The translations under genes were made by a program, and so were the position numbers. Of a stretch of 64,000 nucleotides of DNA, positions 45,049 to 54,128 are shown one piece after another (within the stretch, counting starts at the first letter, position 1; each line of letters begins with the position of its first letter). The stretch is from contig NZ_FOOT01000001.1 in NCBI RefSeq assembly GCF_900113285.1, positions 1,054,001 through 1,118,000 on the forward strand, in the 5' to 3' direction. The DNA comes from Pontibacter chinhatensis (lineage in GTDB: Bacteria > Bacteroidota > Bacteroidia > Cytophagales > Hymenobacteraceae). The notes beneath the pieces are model-generated. The model did no database searches and had not been told where the DNA came from. It saw only the letters and a list, made by a program, of their open reading frames with translations.

Positions 45049-46512
45049 TTATTTTCCCAGTTGCTGCATCAGCTCGCGCAGCACCTGCTTGTCATCGAAA
45101 TCATACTTCACCCCTTTTATCTCCTGGTATGTCTCATGGCCTTTGCCGGCAATAAGGATGATGTCGTTCGGCTCGGCCAGCATACAGGCAGTTTTAATGG
45201 CCTCCTTACGGTCCAGCACCGAAAGCGTTTTCTTATAATCCAGCGGCTTCACGCCTTTCTGCATATCTTCCAATATAGCCTGCGGCTCCTCGAAGCGCGG
45301 GTTGTCAGAAGTAAGTATAACTTTATCGCTCAGGCGGCAGGCAATATCGGCCATCAACGGGCGCTTGGCCACGTCGCGGTTTCCGCCGCAGCCTACCAGC
45401 GTTATCACTTTCTGGTTAGGGTTTCGGATCTGCTGTATGGTGTTCAGCACGTTCTCCAGCGCGTCCGGCGTGTGGGCATAGTCCACGATGCCAGTTATTT
45501 GCGACTCCGACACAATGTAATCGAAACGCCCGGCTGCAGAGTTCAGGCTGGAGAGCACGGTCAGGGCCTCGGTCGGCTCCTCTCCCAGCAGCACGGCCAC
45601 GCCATAGGCAGCCAGCAGGTTGTAAGCATTGAAAGTTCCGATGAGTTTGGCCCATATCTCCTGCCCATCCACCTCCAGGTGCAATCCCTGAATAGTATTA
45701 TCGATGATGCGGCCCTTAAACTCCACTGCCTTGCGTAAAGCATAAAAATGCGTGCTGGCTTTGGTGTTTTGTACCATTACCGGCCCGCGTTTATCGTCTG
45801 CGTTAATCAGGGCAAAAGCATTTTTCGGCAGCATATCAAAGAAAGACTTCTTTGCCTTGATATATTCATCGAAGGTGCCGTGGTAATCGAGGTGATCGTG
45901 GGTGATGTTGGTGAAAACACCCCCGGCAAAGGTTATACCCACTACCCGGTGCTGCACCATCGCGTGCGAGCTTACCTCCATAAACACGTGCGTGCAGCCG
46001 GCTTTCACCATCTGCGCCAGCAGCTCGTTCAGCTTCACGGCATCCGGTGTGGTATGGGTGGAGGGGATTACCTCCTCGTCTATCTGGTTTTGTACTGTAG
46101 AAATCAGCCCGACATGGTAGCCCAGCTCGCGGAAAAGCTTGTGGAGCAGTGTTACAGAGGTGGTTTTTCCGTTTGTGCCGGTCACCCCGATTAGCTTCAG
46201 CTTCGCGGATGGGTTGCCATAGAAGGCAGCGGCCAGGTAGCCCAGTGCTTCGGAAGAGTTCTTCACCTGCACATAGGTTATACTTGGGTTTAACTCCTGC
46301 GGCAGCTCCTCACATACGATGGCTACGGCGCGGGCCTCTTCTGCCTTAGGAATGAACGTATGGCCGTCAGCCTGCACCCCGCGCACCGCTACAAACAGCA
46401 CTCCTTCCCGCACCTGCCGCGAATCAAACGTAATGCCCTGCACCGCCACGTCCAACGGACCGTGGGTGCTCAGCACGTTTACATTTTGTAGTATGTTCTG
46501 CAGTAGCTGCAT
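45049..46512 (-). CDS. murE: UDP-MurNAc-tripeptide synthetase (meso-DAP adding)
   Basis: In this 487-residue ligase the ATP loop is LIGVTGTNGKTTSVTLLHKLF. The amino-acid specificity loop reads LTSDNPRFEEPQAI; DNPR is the signature of meso-diaminopimelate ligases, so the peptidoglycan of this organism should be DAP-type. It overlaps the PBP gene by 1 nt. murF, which often follows murE in other phyla, is not in this cluster. Confidence 0.95.
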   Translation of the reverse strand: MQLLQNILQNVNVLSTHGPLDVAVQGITFDSRQVREGVLFVAVRGVQADGHTFIPKAEEARAVAIVCEELPQELNPSITYVQVKNSSEALGYLAAAFYGNPSAKLKLIGVTGTNGKTTSVTLLHKLFRELGYHVGLISTVQNQIDEEVIPSTHTTPDAVKLNELLAQMVKAGCTHVFMEVSSHAMVQHRVVGITFAGGVFTNITHDHLDYHGTFDEYIKAKKSFFDMLPKNAFALINADDKRGPVMVQNTKASTHFYALRKAVEFKGRIIDNTIQGLHLEVDGQEIWAKLIGTFNAYNLLAAYGVAVLLGEEPTEALTVLSSLNSAAGRFDYIVSESQITGIVDYAHTPDALENVLNTIQQIRNPNQKVITLVGCGGNRDVAKRPLMADIACRLSDKVILTSDNPRFEEPQAILEDMQKGVKPLDYKKTLSVLDRKEAIKTACMLAEPNDIILIAGKGHETYQEIKGVKYDFDDKQVLRELMQQLGK

Positions 46513-48611
46513 CAGCCAAGTATAATAGTTATCGTTTTCTCTTCATTTATATCGGTTCCGGGCGCTAAAGACTGTTTCTTCACACGCTTGCCCATCCCCT
46601 GCACATCCACTTTCAGATGCTGGTTGCCCAGTATGTACAAAGCATCTCTCAGCGTCATTCCCACCACATCCGGCACCTTGTTCTGCAGCACCGGGTTGGG
46701 TTTAAACTCCAGGGAGCGCCTCTGCGGCTCCACCTTCACCCAGTCCTCCTCCGTTACACCTGCCCGGGTACTTACGCCCAGGTTGTTGTAGATCAGCTTC
46801 AGATCGTCCAGGCTTCCTGCTTCCACCACTGGCAAGCTTTCCTTGTCTGGCACCACACGCTCGTGCATGGGTTTGTGCATGGCCAGGTCTAAGGCGTAGG
46901 CCTTGTCGGCCAGCTCCTTGAACACCGGTGCCGCCACGTCGCTGCCGTACACATTCACCCCTTTTGGGCTGTCGATGATCACGATGCAGCTATACTTCGG
47001 ATTATCGGCCGGGAAGTAACCGGCAAAGGAAGTAGAGTACTCGCGCACATAGCGGCCGTTCTTTACTTTACGGGCCGTACCGGTCTTTCCTGCTATTTTA
47101 TAGTCAGCGTTGCGGATGCTACGGGCTGTTCCGTTCTCTACCACGCCTTCCAGCATCAACTTCAGCTTCTTCAGCGTTGCATCTGAGCAGATCTTCTCGT
47201 TCAGCACGCGGGTCTGGAACGACTGCACCACTTCATCCACCTTGCGGATCTCCTTCACGATGATCGGCTGAATCAGCACGCCGTTATTGGCCACCGCATT
47301 ATAGAAGGCCAGCGTGTGCAGGGGCGACAGCTTGAGCTCGTACCCGATGGACATGGAGGTAAGCGTGGTGCCGTACCAGTCCTTGTCCTGCGGGCTCTTC
47401 ATGTAAGGCACCGCCTCCCCATCCATCTGAAAACCCAGGGTGCTGTTCAATCCAAACTTGTTCAGGTAATCGACATAAGCCTGCTGCTCATGCCCAAAAT
47501 ATTGCTCCATCAGCTTGGCAATGCCGATGTTGGATGACTTCTCAAAAACCTGCTGTACCGTTATCTTGCCGTAGCCATTGATTTTGGCGTCGGTCATAAT
47601 GGTGTTTTTGATGCGATAGCGGCCATCCCCGGCGTCCACCGTATCGGTCAGGCTGATGTCCGGGCGATGCTCGAACAGCGCCATCATGGAGGCCAGCTTA
47701 AACGTAGAACCCGGCTCGGTGCGTCCCTGGTTGCCTACCGCGTAGTTATAGTCCTCTATATAACCGCCCTTGGTTTTGCCGAGGTTGGCAATGGCTTTTA
47801 TCTCGCCTGTCTTTACCTCCATCAGGATCACTGTCCCGTACTCCGCGTCTGTGCGCTCCAGCGCCTTGTACAACGCACTCTCGGCCACGTCCTGCAGGTT
47901 CACGTTCAGCGTGGTTTTGATATCATAGCCATGCTGCGGCTTCACCTCTGTTCCGTCGTAGATAGGCTTGCTGCCACCGGCTATGCGCTCGAAAAGCGCC
48001 TCCCCGTCCACCCCGGACAAATTGCCGTTAAAGCTATACTCCAGGCCGGCCCCGTTCTTATCCTCGTTTATGAAGCCAATGGTACGCTCGGCTAGTATAC
48101 CAAATGGTTTGAAGCGTTTTTCTACTTTCTCAAAGATCACCCCACCCTTGTTCTTGCCTTCCCGGAAGATGGGCCAGCGGGACATTAACTTCTTATCCTG
48201 GTAGCCTATCTGCCTGCTGTTCAGGCGCACGTATCGTTTGCCGGAGTGCCGCGCGTTCTTCATTTTGCGGCGGTAGTAGTCAGCCGACTTATCGCCGTAG
48301 AAGCGCGAAAGCAGCATGGCCAGCGAGTCTACCCCAGCGTTGAACACCTCCGGCTTTGCCACCGCGGGGTCGAAGGCCACCCGGTAAAACGGCAGCGACG
48401 TGGCCAGTATGCTCTCGTTATCGGAGAGGATATTGCCTCGCGTGGCGTGCACCGGCTTGTAGAAGATGCGGCGCTCGTTGGAGATATTCTTCCACTTGTC
48501 ACCGTCCAGAAACTGGATATGCACGATCTTATACACGATCGCGCATGCAAACAGGCAGACAAACAAGAATACCAGCCTAACCCGAACCAGTATGGATTTC
48601 TTAATACTCAT
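46512..48611 (-). CDS. ftsI: Division-type class B penicillin-binding protein with PASTA domain
   Basis: This 699-residue protein has one N-terminal membrane helix (about 8-27), a PBP dimerisation domain (GNILSDNESILATSLPFYRVAFDP) and a transpeptidase domain with EPGSTFKLA (SxxK), KSSNIGIAKL (SxN) and IAGKTGTARK (KTG). A C-terminal PASTA domain follows (about 640-699, VPDVVGMTLRDALYILG). It cross-links septal peptidoglycan together with FtsW. It overlaps the FtsL-like gene by 11 nt. Confidence 0.95.
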   Translation of the reverse strand: MSIKKSILVRVRLVFLFVCLFACAIVYKIVHIQFLDGDKWKNISNERRIFYKPVHATRGNILSDNESILATSLPFYRVAFDPAVAKPEVFNAGVDSLAMLLSRFYGDKSADYYRRKMKNARHSGKRYVRLNSRQIGYQDKKLMSRWPIFREGKNKGGVIFEKVEKRFKPFGILAERTIGFINEDKNGAGLEYSFNGNLSGVDGEALFERIAGGSKPIYDGTEVKPQHGYDIKTTLNVNLQDVAESALYKALERTDAEYGTVILMEVKTGEIKAIANLGKTKGGYIEDYNYAVGNQGRTEPGSTFKLASMMALFEHRPDISLTDTVDAGDGRYRIKNTIMTDAKINGYGKITVQQVFEKSSNIGIAKLMEQYFGHEQQAYVDYLNKFGLNSTLGFQMDGEAVPYMKSPQDKDWYGTTLTSMSIGYELKLSPLHTLAFYNAVANNGVLIQPIIVKEIRKVDEVVQSFQTRVLNEKICSDATLKKLKLMLEGVVENGTARSIRNADYKIAGKTGTARKVKNGRYVREYSTSFAGYFPADNPKYSCIVIIDSPKGVNVYGSDVAAPVFKELADKAYALDLAMHKPMHERVVPDKESLPVVEAGSLDDLKLIYNNLGVSTRAGVTEEDWVKVEPQRRSLEFKPNPVLQNKVPDVVGMTLRDALYILGNQHLKVDVQGMGKRVKKQSLAPGTDINEEKTITIILG

Positions 48612-49032
48612 CTGGGCTCACGATAACCTGGTATGGCGGCCGGGAGCTTTCCTCCAGGCCGAGCGGGGCCACGTTGCGGGCCACCTCCGATTGCTTACTC
48701 GCCTCCATGTACTCCGACTTGAGCGTGGAGTAGTCGGCGCGAAGGTCTTCCACCTCCACTTTCACCTTGTCGATCTGCCGTATGGTTTTGACGGCGAAAT
48801 GGGTATTGCCTATGTATAAAAGCGTAATGCCCGTCAGAAACAGAACGCGCGGCATATACTTAAGCGGCACCCCCTCTTCAAACAAGGCATCAACATTGGC
48901 GTATTTATCCAGCAGTGCAAACAGGCTGAATCCCTTCTTCTTTGGCCTTACCGGCTCCTCTGCCTCTTGCTTCACTCGCGCCGCGTTTGCTTTCGGGGCG
49001 TCTGTATTTTTAATGAGTACATTAGAAGCCAT
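48601..49032 (-). CDS. FtsL-like bitopic division protein
   Basis: This 143-residue protein has a cytoplasmic Lys/Pro-rich N-terminus (1-60), one membrane helix (about 72-90, RVLFLTGITLLYIGNTHFAV) and a short extracytoplasmic coiled coil (IRQIDKVKVEVEDLRADYSTLKSEYMEASKQ). Topology, size and location between rsmH and ftsI are those of FtsL, which is too divergent to identify by sequence alone. It overlaps ftsI by 11 nt. Confidence 0.8.
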   Translation of the reverse strand: MASNVLIKNTDAPKANAARVKQEAEEPVRPKKKGFSLFALLDKYANVDALFEEGVPLKYMPRVLFLTGITLLYIGNTHFAVKTIRQIDKVKVEVEDLRADYSTLKSEYMEASKQSEVARNVAPLGLEESSRPPYQVIVSPDEY

Positions 49033-49059
49033 ACTTGTTTCCTCTAGCTAATAAGTTCG

Positions 49060-49980
49060 TTACTTTTCTTCGCGTTCCTCCTTCTTCTCTGCCACCCTTA
49101 GCTTGGCACTTCTGGAGCGGCTGTTCTGCAGCAGCTCCTCCTCTGTTGGCGTGATCGGCTTGCGATACACCGACTCCAGCGGCTTTATCTCGTTCCCGAA
49201 AAGGTCTTTCTCCACCTCCCCGAAAAATTTTCCCTTTGCAATAAAATTCTTCACCATCCGGTCTTCCAGCGAGTGATACGAAATCACCGACAGCCTTCCA
49301 CCCGGCTTCAGTACCTCAGCCGCCTGTTCCAGCATTTCCTCCAGCGCCTTCATCTCGTCATTCACCTCGATGCGGAGCGCCTGAAACACCTGCGCCAGGT
49401 ACTTGTTCTCCTTCCCCCTCGGGGTGCAGGAGCTGATGGCCTGCTTAAACTGCGCGATGGTTTCCAGCGGCTGGCGGTTACGCTTCTCTACCACCGTCCG
49501 GGCCAGGGTTTTGGCGTTCTTCACCTCCCCATAGATGCCGAAGATGCGGTGCAACTGCTCTTCCGAGTAAGTCTCCAGCACCTCCTGTGCCGTAATGCCG
49601 GCGTCCGGGTTCATGCGCATGTCCAGCGGGCCGTCGAAGCGGGTGGAAAACCCGCGCTCCGGCACATCGAACTGATGCGACGACACCCCCAGGTCTGCCA
49701 GAATCCCGTCCACTTTCTTCACGCCGTACAGCCGCAGGTACTTTTTCAAGTCCCGGAAGTTGGCGCGCACGAACTGAAAGTTTGGCCCCTCCAGCTTCTT
49801 CGACTGCTCCTGCGCGTCGCTGTCCTGGTCAAAACTGTAGAGCTTACCGGTTGTCAGCTCTTTGAGGATGCGTGCTGAGTGGCCTCCGCCCCCAAACGTC
49901 ACATCCACATATATTCCGTCCGGTTTTATGGCCAGCGCTTCAACCGACTCCTCCAGTAGAACTGGGCGATGATATTCCAT
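49060..49980 (-). CDS. rsmH: 16S rRNA (cytosine1402-N4)-methyltransferase
   Basis: In this 306-residue MraW/RsmH protein the N-terminal EYHRPVLLEESVEAL is followed by the SAM loop YVDVTFGGGGHSARIL, then GILADLGVSSHQFDVPERGFS and FQALRIEVNDEM, with VISYHSLEDRMVKNF toward the end. It is the second gene of the dcw cluster; its start overlaps the mraZ stop by one base. Confidence 0.96.
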   Translation of the reverse strand: MEYHRPVLLEESVEALAIKPDGIYVDVTFGGGGHSARILKELTTGKLYSFDQDSDAQEQSKKLEGPNFQFVRANFRDLKKYLRLYGVKKVDGILADLGVSSHQFDVPERGFSTRFDGPLDMRMNPDAGITAQEVLETYSEEQLHRIFGIYGEVKNAKTLARTVVEKRNRQPLETIAQFKQAISSCTPRGKENKYLAQVFQALRIEVNDEMKALEEMLEQAAEVLKPGGRLSVISYHSLEDRMVKNFIAKGKFFGEVEKDLFGNEIKPLESVYRKPITPTEEELLQNSRSRSAKLRVAEKKEEREEK

Positions 49981-50447
49981 TATATACTTGTCTCCTCTGC
50001 CGGTTTATCACCCAAAAACTTCTGGGCGAGCTGCGAGAAATTCTGCTGGTCCTTGATCAGGAACTCCTCATACTTATCCGGGTTCCAGATCTCCACACGG
50101 TTGCCCAGCCCCACCACAATCGCCTCCTTCTCCAGGTCCGCGAAACGGGCCATGGTCTTGGGCACGATAAAGCGCCCGGCGCCATCCAGCTCTATCTCGG
50201 TGTTGCCCCGGAAGAAGTTACGCTGGAAGTGGCGGTACTCCTCGTTAAACTCATTCAGGCCGGCCACCTTGTCGTAAATCACTTTCCACTCTGCCTTCGG
50301 ATACAGCACCAGACACGGCTCAAACCCCCTCATCAGCACCACATGATTGCCAGACGCCTCCGGCAGGTTGGATTTTATCTTTGCAGGTAAAACCAACCTT
50401 CCCTTTGGATCGATCTTGCATTCGTATTCGCCAGAGAGGAAGTTCAT
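49980..50447 (-). CDS. mraZ: Transcriptional regulator MraZ
   Basis: This 155-residue protein consists of two AbrB-like halves, each with the DxxGR motif: MNFLSGEYECKIDPKGRLVLPAKI and IELDGAGRFIVPKTM. I start at ATG 50447, where the family begins; the frame is open to 50540, but the added residues are unrelated. MraZ represses its own dcw operon by binding direct GTGG/TGGG repeats about ten bases apart. A matching array lies upstream at 50517-50540. Confidence 0.95.
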   Translation of the reverse strand: MNFLSGEYECKIDPKGRLVLPAKIKSNLPEASGNHVVLMRGFEPCLVLYPKAEWKVIYDKVAGLNEFNEEYRHFQRNFFRGNTEIELDGAGRFIVPKTMARFADLEKEAIVVGLGNRVEIWNPDKYEEFLIKDQQNFSQLAQKFLGDKPAEETSI

Positions 50448-50486
50448 AGACGATGTCGCTTTGGTCCGTATAGACTTTGGACTATA

Positions 50487-50494
50487 CAAATGTA
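50487..50494 (-). promoter_or_regulatory. -7 box of the mraZ (dcw) promoter
   Basis: On the minus strand this reads TACATTTG, a perfect TAnnTTTG. The expected start of transcription is about 32 bases before ATG 50447. Confidence 0.65.
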
Positions 50495-50516
50495 GCCATT
50501 CAACCAAAGATAGCAA

Positions 50517-50593
50517 CCACAATCTACCACTTTTTACCACTTTGTGGATAAATTATGGTAATCCACACCACTTATCCACATTATCCACACCAC
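50517..50593 (-). promoter_or_regulatory. MraZ-box-like GTGG array of the dcw promoter
   Basis: On the minus strand GTGG units occur with exactly 10-base steps (plus-strand CCAC at 50517, 50527 and 50537), reading AGTGGTAAAAAGTGG. A second looser group follows at 50563-50593. The nearest unit ends 22 bases upstream of the TACATTTG box, in the -33 region. Array form, strand and position fit known MraZ operators. Confidence 0.7.
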
Positions 50594-50741
50594 CGCCCCC
50601 TAATTTTGGGCATAACTAAATTTGCTACGTATCCCTAAAATCTGTAAAATACGAGCTTGTCAAATCTCAACATATTGATTTACAATGCTTTAACCATACA
50701 GCATAGAACATCCGCTATTTTTTATACTTTCCCACACCCAA

Positions 50742-50825
50742 AGTGGGGCAAAGTGGCAAAAGTGGGAGAAAGTGGAAGGGACTATACCAAGGTGGAGCAA
50801 AGTGGGAGAGATTTTCGTATATTTG
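50742..50825 (+). promoter_or_regulatory. Second MraZ-box-like array and -7 box, divergent metal operon
   Basis: On the plus strand (A)GTGG units lie with TGG at 50744, 50754, 50763, 50773, 50793 and 50803: steps of 10, 9, 10, 20 and 10. TATATTTG (perfect TAnnTTTG) is at 50818-50825. The unit at 50793-50795 is 22 bases from the -7 box, the same geometry as the mraZ promoter on the other strand. Transcription would begin at about 50831, practically on the GTG start codon. Confidence 0.6.
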
Positions 50826-50829
50826 TGAC

Positions 50830-51228
50830 GTGAAAAACAGCTTCCGACATACGGTTCTGCTGGCCCTGAGCCTGAGCATACTGCTGGGCTCCTTCGGGGT
50901 GGCTTTGAGCACCCGTTTTTGCGAGGTGACCGGCCTTACGCCATATGCGGTTGCCGCGCAGCCAGACGCGTGTTGTGAGCATCCGGAGGACGGGGAGGTG
51001 GATGACTGCTGCGAAAAGCAGGTGTCTTACGAAAAGCTGGAGCCGGTCCAGGAACACAAGGCTTTCCACCTGCCCCAGCCCCTGCTGGCCCACAGTGCCG
51101 CGCTGCGCCCTGCTCTCCCCTTTCTGGCAGCCGAAGCCCCATCACAACGCGTTTATACTTACAGCGACAGCTCGCCCCCGCTGTACGGCAGGCGGTTGCT
51201 GCATTTCCTTCAGACCCTGATCGTTTAG
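50830..51228 (+). CDS. HYC_CC_PP family secreted protein
   Basis: This protein of about 132 residues starts at GTG 50830, chosen because a proper signal peptide begins there (KNSFRHTVLLALSLSILLGS); the frame is open further upstream but runs through the GTGG array. The mature part has the family marks: one Cys after the signal (RFCEVTG), two CC pairs (DACCEH, DDCCEK) and the C-terminal SPPLYGRRLLHFLQTLIV. The family is found in Bacteroidota beside copper or heavy-metal genes; here it precedes a TonB-dependent receptor and an HMA protein. A metal-related role is inferred from its Cys content and neighbours. Confidence 0.8.
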   Translation: MKNSFRHTVLLALSLSILLGSFGVALSTRFCEVTGLTPYAVAAQPDACCEHPEDGEVDDCCEKQVSYEKLEPVQEHKAFHLPQPLLAHSAALRPALPFLAAEAPSQRVYTYSDSSPPLYGRRLLHFLQTLIV

Positions 51229-51312
51229 CTTGCTTCGGAAAACCATTCTGTGCGCGGCCCATTGTCCTGCGCCTATACTTTTTTCATCCTGAAGGCTTAA
51301 CGATTACTTCCA

Positions 51313-53523
51313 ATGTCCAACATAAGCGGCAACACCAGAGGCTTTCTGCTCCTTCTGCTTGCCATCCTTTCCATACAACAAACCACTGCCCAGCAACTGC
51401 AGGGCAAAGTGGTAGATAAAACCAATCCTGCCCAGCCCCTGATAGGAGCCAATGTGGTGTGGCTGGGTACTGACAAAGGCACCGCCACCGACGGCTCCGG
51501 CAACTTCACCCTCCAACTGGCCGATGCCGCTACGCCCCAGGTAGTGGTGACCTATATTGGCTATACTGCCGACACGGTAGATGTGGCCGGCAAAAACCAG
51601 GTTATACTTTCGCTGAGCCCCGCTTCCGGGTTGAAAGAGGTGGTGATAGAGGGACAGATAGAGCGCCATTCGGCCATCACCCCTACCCAGACGGAAATCA
51701 TCACCCGGCGGGATTTGGAAAAGTCGGCCTGCTGCAACCTGGCTGAAAGCTTCGAGACCAATGCCTCGGTGGAGGTAAGTATGACCGACGCCGTATCCGG
51801 GGCCAAACAGATACAGATGCTGGGTCTGGACGGTTCCTATACCTTGCTGACCACCGATAACGTGCCTGCCCTGCACGGACTGGCTACGCCGTACCGGCTC
51901 AACTACCTGTCCGGCACCTTCATTGAGTCCATCGACATCATCAAAGGCATGGGCTCGGTGCTGAACGGCTATGAGTCGATCTCGGGACAGGTGAACGTGA
52001 CGCTGCGTGACCCGGCCAAGGCCGAGCGCCTATACTTTAACCTCTATGGCAACAGCCTGGCCCGCTACGATGCCAACCTGAACCTGGCCACAGGCCTGGG
52101 CAAAAAGTGGAGCACGCTGCTCATGCTGCACACCAACCAGCTCCACAACCGCACCGACCGCAACGACGACGGCTTTATGGACCTCTCGCTGGGCTCGCAG
52201 TACAACGTGCTGAACAAGTGGAAGTATGAGCACGGCGCCTGGGTATCGGAGTTTGGGCTGAATGCGCTGCGCGAGACAAAGGTGGGTGGGCAGATGGCGT
52301 ATAAAGAGGACATCCCGCAAGCCGAGCAACCTTACTACGGCACCGAATCGGAAGTGGACCGGCTCTCGGGCTTCAACAAGACTTCCTATACTTTCCCCGG
52401 AAAGCCTTACCAGAGCCTGGGCCTCATTACCTCCGCTACGCACCACAAGTTCGACTCACAGTACGGCCTGCGCACCTACAACGGGGAACAGAACAGCGCC
52501 AACGCCCGGCTTATCTTCCAGTCCATTATCGGCGACACGCGCCATACGTACAAAACCGGCCTGAGCTATACTTTTGAGGATTACCAAGAGAGCTTAACTG
52601 ATTCCGCCTACAGCCGCACCGAGCAAGTACCGGGCGCTTTTGCTGAGTACATCTACAACAACGCCGAAAACCTAACGGTGGTAGCCGGGGCGCGCTTGGA
52701 TTTTCACAACCTCTATGGCAACGTGTTCACGCCAAGGCTCAATGTAAAGTATGATTTCACGCCCAATACGATCGTACGCCTGGCAGCTGGCAAGGGCTTC
52801 CGGGTAGCCAACGCGATAGCCGAGAACACTTCCGCGCTTGTCAGCTCCAGAAGGCTTACTGTGCAGGAAGAACTGCAGCCTGAAGAGGCATGGAATGTGG
52901 GTGGATCATTTACCCATTATTTTGAGCTAGCCGGAAGACCGGGCGCTTTCGTGACGGACTTTTACCACACAGACTTCCTCAATCAGGTGGTGGCGGATAT
53001 GTACAGCCAGCCGGGACAGGTGCTGTTTTACAACCTCGAGGGTCGCTCCTACTCCAACAGTTTCCAGGCCGAACTGCAGTATGAGGTCCTGAAGGGGCTG
53101 GACGCCAAGGCCGCCTACAAGTACTACGACGTGAAGACCAGCTACCAAGGAGAACTGCTGCAGCGGCCCATGATACCGGAGCACCGCTTCTTTGTAAACC
53201 TCGGCTTTGCCACCCCCTTTGACAAGTGGCGCGCCGACCTGACCACCCAGTACTTCGGCCTGATGCCGCTGGCGCCTGTAACCGGAAACGCTGAGGAACC
53301 GGTGCAGACCTCCAAGCGCTTTGCCACGGTCAACACCCAGATTACCCGTGCGTTTAAGGGGTGGGATATCTACCTGGGGGCAGAAAACCTTTTAAATTAC
53401 CGCCAGGCAGATCCTATCATGGGTGCCAACGACCCGTTTGGCAGTAACTTTGATGCAAGCATGGTCTGGGGACCGGTAACCGGCCGCATTATCTATGCCG
53501 GCTTGCGATTCAGAATTAATTAA
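51313..53523 (+). CDS. TonB-dependent outer membrane receptor
   Basis: This 736-residue protein has a signal peptide (about 1-26), an N-terminal carboxypeptidase-regulatory-like domain (GKVVDKTNPAQPLIGANVVWLGTDKGTATDGSGNF), a plug domain (ITRRDLEKSACCNLAESFETNASVEV, VPALHGLATPYRLNYLSGTFIESIDIIKGMGSVLNGYESISGQVNV) and a 22-strand barrel to the C-terminal GRIIYAGLRFRIN. The CC in the plug is a common feature of the metal-type branch. It is co-directional with the HYC_CC_PP gene (84 bases before) and the HMA gene (35 bases after), so uptake of a metal or metal-chelate is likely. Confidence 0.9.
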   Translation: MSNISGNTRGFLLLLLAILSIQQTTAQQLQGKVVDKTNPAQPLIGANVVWLGTDKGTATDGSGNFTLQLADAATPQVVVTYIGYTADTVDVAGKNQVILSLSPASGLKEVVIEGQIERHSAITPTQTEIITRRDLEKSACCNLAESFETNASVEVSMTDAVSGAKQIQMLGLDGSYTLLTTDNVPALHGLATPYRLNYLSGTFIESIDIIKGMGSVLNGYESISGQVNVTLRDPAKAERLYFNLYGNSLARYDANLNLATGLGKKWSTLLMLHTNQLHNRTDRNDDGFMDLSLGSQYNVLNKWKYEHGAWVSEFGLNALRETKVGGQMAYKEDIPQAEQPYYGTESEVDRLSGFNKTSYTFPGKPYQSLGLITSATHHKFDSQYGLRTYNGEQNSANARLIFQSIIGDTRHTYKTGLSYTFEDYQESLTDSAYSRTEQVPGAFAEYIYNNAENLTVVAGARLDFHNLYGNVFTPRLNVKYDFTPNTIVRLAAGKGFRVANAIAENTSALVSSRRLTVQEELQPEEAWNVGGSFTHYFELAGRPGAFVTDFYHTDFLNQVVADMYSQPGQVLFYNLEGRSYSNSFQAELQYEVLKGLDAKAAYKYYDVKTSYQGELLQRPMIPEHRFFVNLGFATPFDKWRADLTTQYFGLMPLAPVTGNAEEPVQTSKRFATVNTQITRAFKGWDIYLGAENLLNYRQADPIMGANDPFGSNFDASMVWGPVTGRIIYAGLRFRIN

Positions 53524-53558
53524 GCTTTTATCCTGTTATACCTTAAAATCAACTACAG

Positions 53559-53915
53559 ATGAAACAACTACGTATCTTATTCTTCTCGATGGCGCTGGCC
53601 CTGGTAAGTATGGCCGCGAACGCACAAGGCCAGAAAGGCAATACCGAGACCGTACAGATTAAAACCTCTGCCGTGTGCAGCATGTGCAAAAACACGCTGG
53701 AGAAAGCCATGGCCTACGAAAAGGGGGTAAAGTCCTCGAACCTGGACGTGAAATCGAAGGTGCTGACCGTGGTGTTTGATACCCGCAAGACCAACACCGA
53801 CAACGTGCTGAAGGCGGTAACGAAGGCAGGCTACGACGCCAACGAGCTTCCGGCCGATGCGCGCGCCTACAACCGCCTCGACGACTGCTGCAAGAAAGAA
53901 GCGGGCGACCACTAG
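53559..53915 (+). CDS. Secreted heavy-metal-associated (HMA) domain protein
   Basis: This 118-residue protein has a signal peptide (1-22) and one HMA domain with the metal-binding pair Cys40 and Cys43 in SAVCSMCKNTLEKAM. The ferredoxin-like fold follows (VKSSNLDVKSKVLTVVFD, NVLKAVTKAGYDAN). An additional CC sits near the C-terminus (LDDCCKKEAGDH). It is likely a periplasmic metallochaperone for copper or a similar ion, and the last gene of the three-gene metal operon. Confidence 0.88.
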   Translation: MKQLRILFFSMALALVSMAANAQGQKGNTETVQIKTSAVCSMCKNTLEKAMAYEKGVKSSNLDVKSKVLTVVFDTRKTNTDNVLKAVTKAGYDANELPADARAYNRLDDCCKKEAGDH

Positions 53916-53946
53916 GCTTTTTAAAGTTAAAGTCCAGGTTGCGGCA

Positions 53947-54027
53947 GACCCACCCCTAACCCCTCCGAGGAGGGGAGTATCTTTATTTCTACAGGAATTC
54001 CCCTCTCGGGAGTGGCGGGAGTGGGTT
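53947..54027. repeat. Inverted pair of REP-like elements
   Basis: CCCACCCCTAACCCCTCC...GGAGGGG (53947-53977) and, in opposite orientation, TTCCCCTCTCGGGAG...GTGGGTTT (53994-54027). These are close relatives of the elements at 19466-19590. No coding function is seen. Confidence 0.6.
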
Positions 54028-54061
54028 TACACATACAAAAAGTACAGGTCTCAGCCTGAGT

Positions 54062-54111
54062 TACAAAGTATAAAAAAGGAGCCTGACCAGGCTCCTTTTT
54101 TATACTTTGTA
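54062..54111. terminator. Perfect 24-bp inverted repeat terminator
   Basis: Arms at 54062-54085 and 54088-54111 are exact complements with a 2-nt loop. Outer CAAAGTATAAA words and an inner GGAGCCTG stem repeat the design seen at 34978-35031. It lies between convergent units. Confidence 0.88.
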
Positions 54112-54128
54112 CTTTGCAGTTGTGCTCT

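Noticed and set aside
35043-50447. Missing murF as evidence of a broken dcw cluster
   Set aside because: Absence of murF from the cluster is common in Bacteroidota, and gene spacing and overlaps are continuous with no remnant, so this is normal order, not a deletion.
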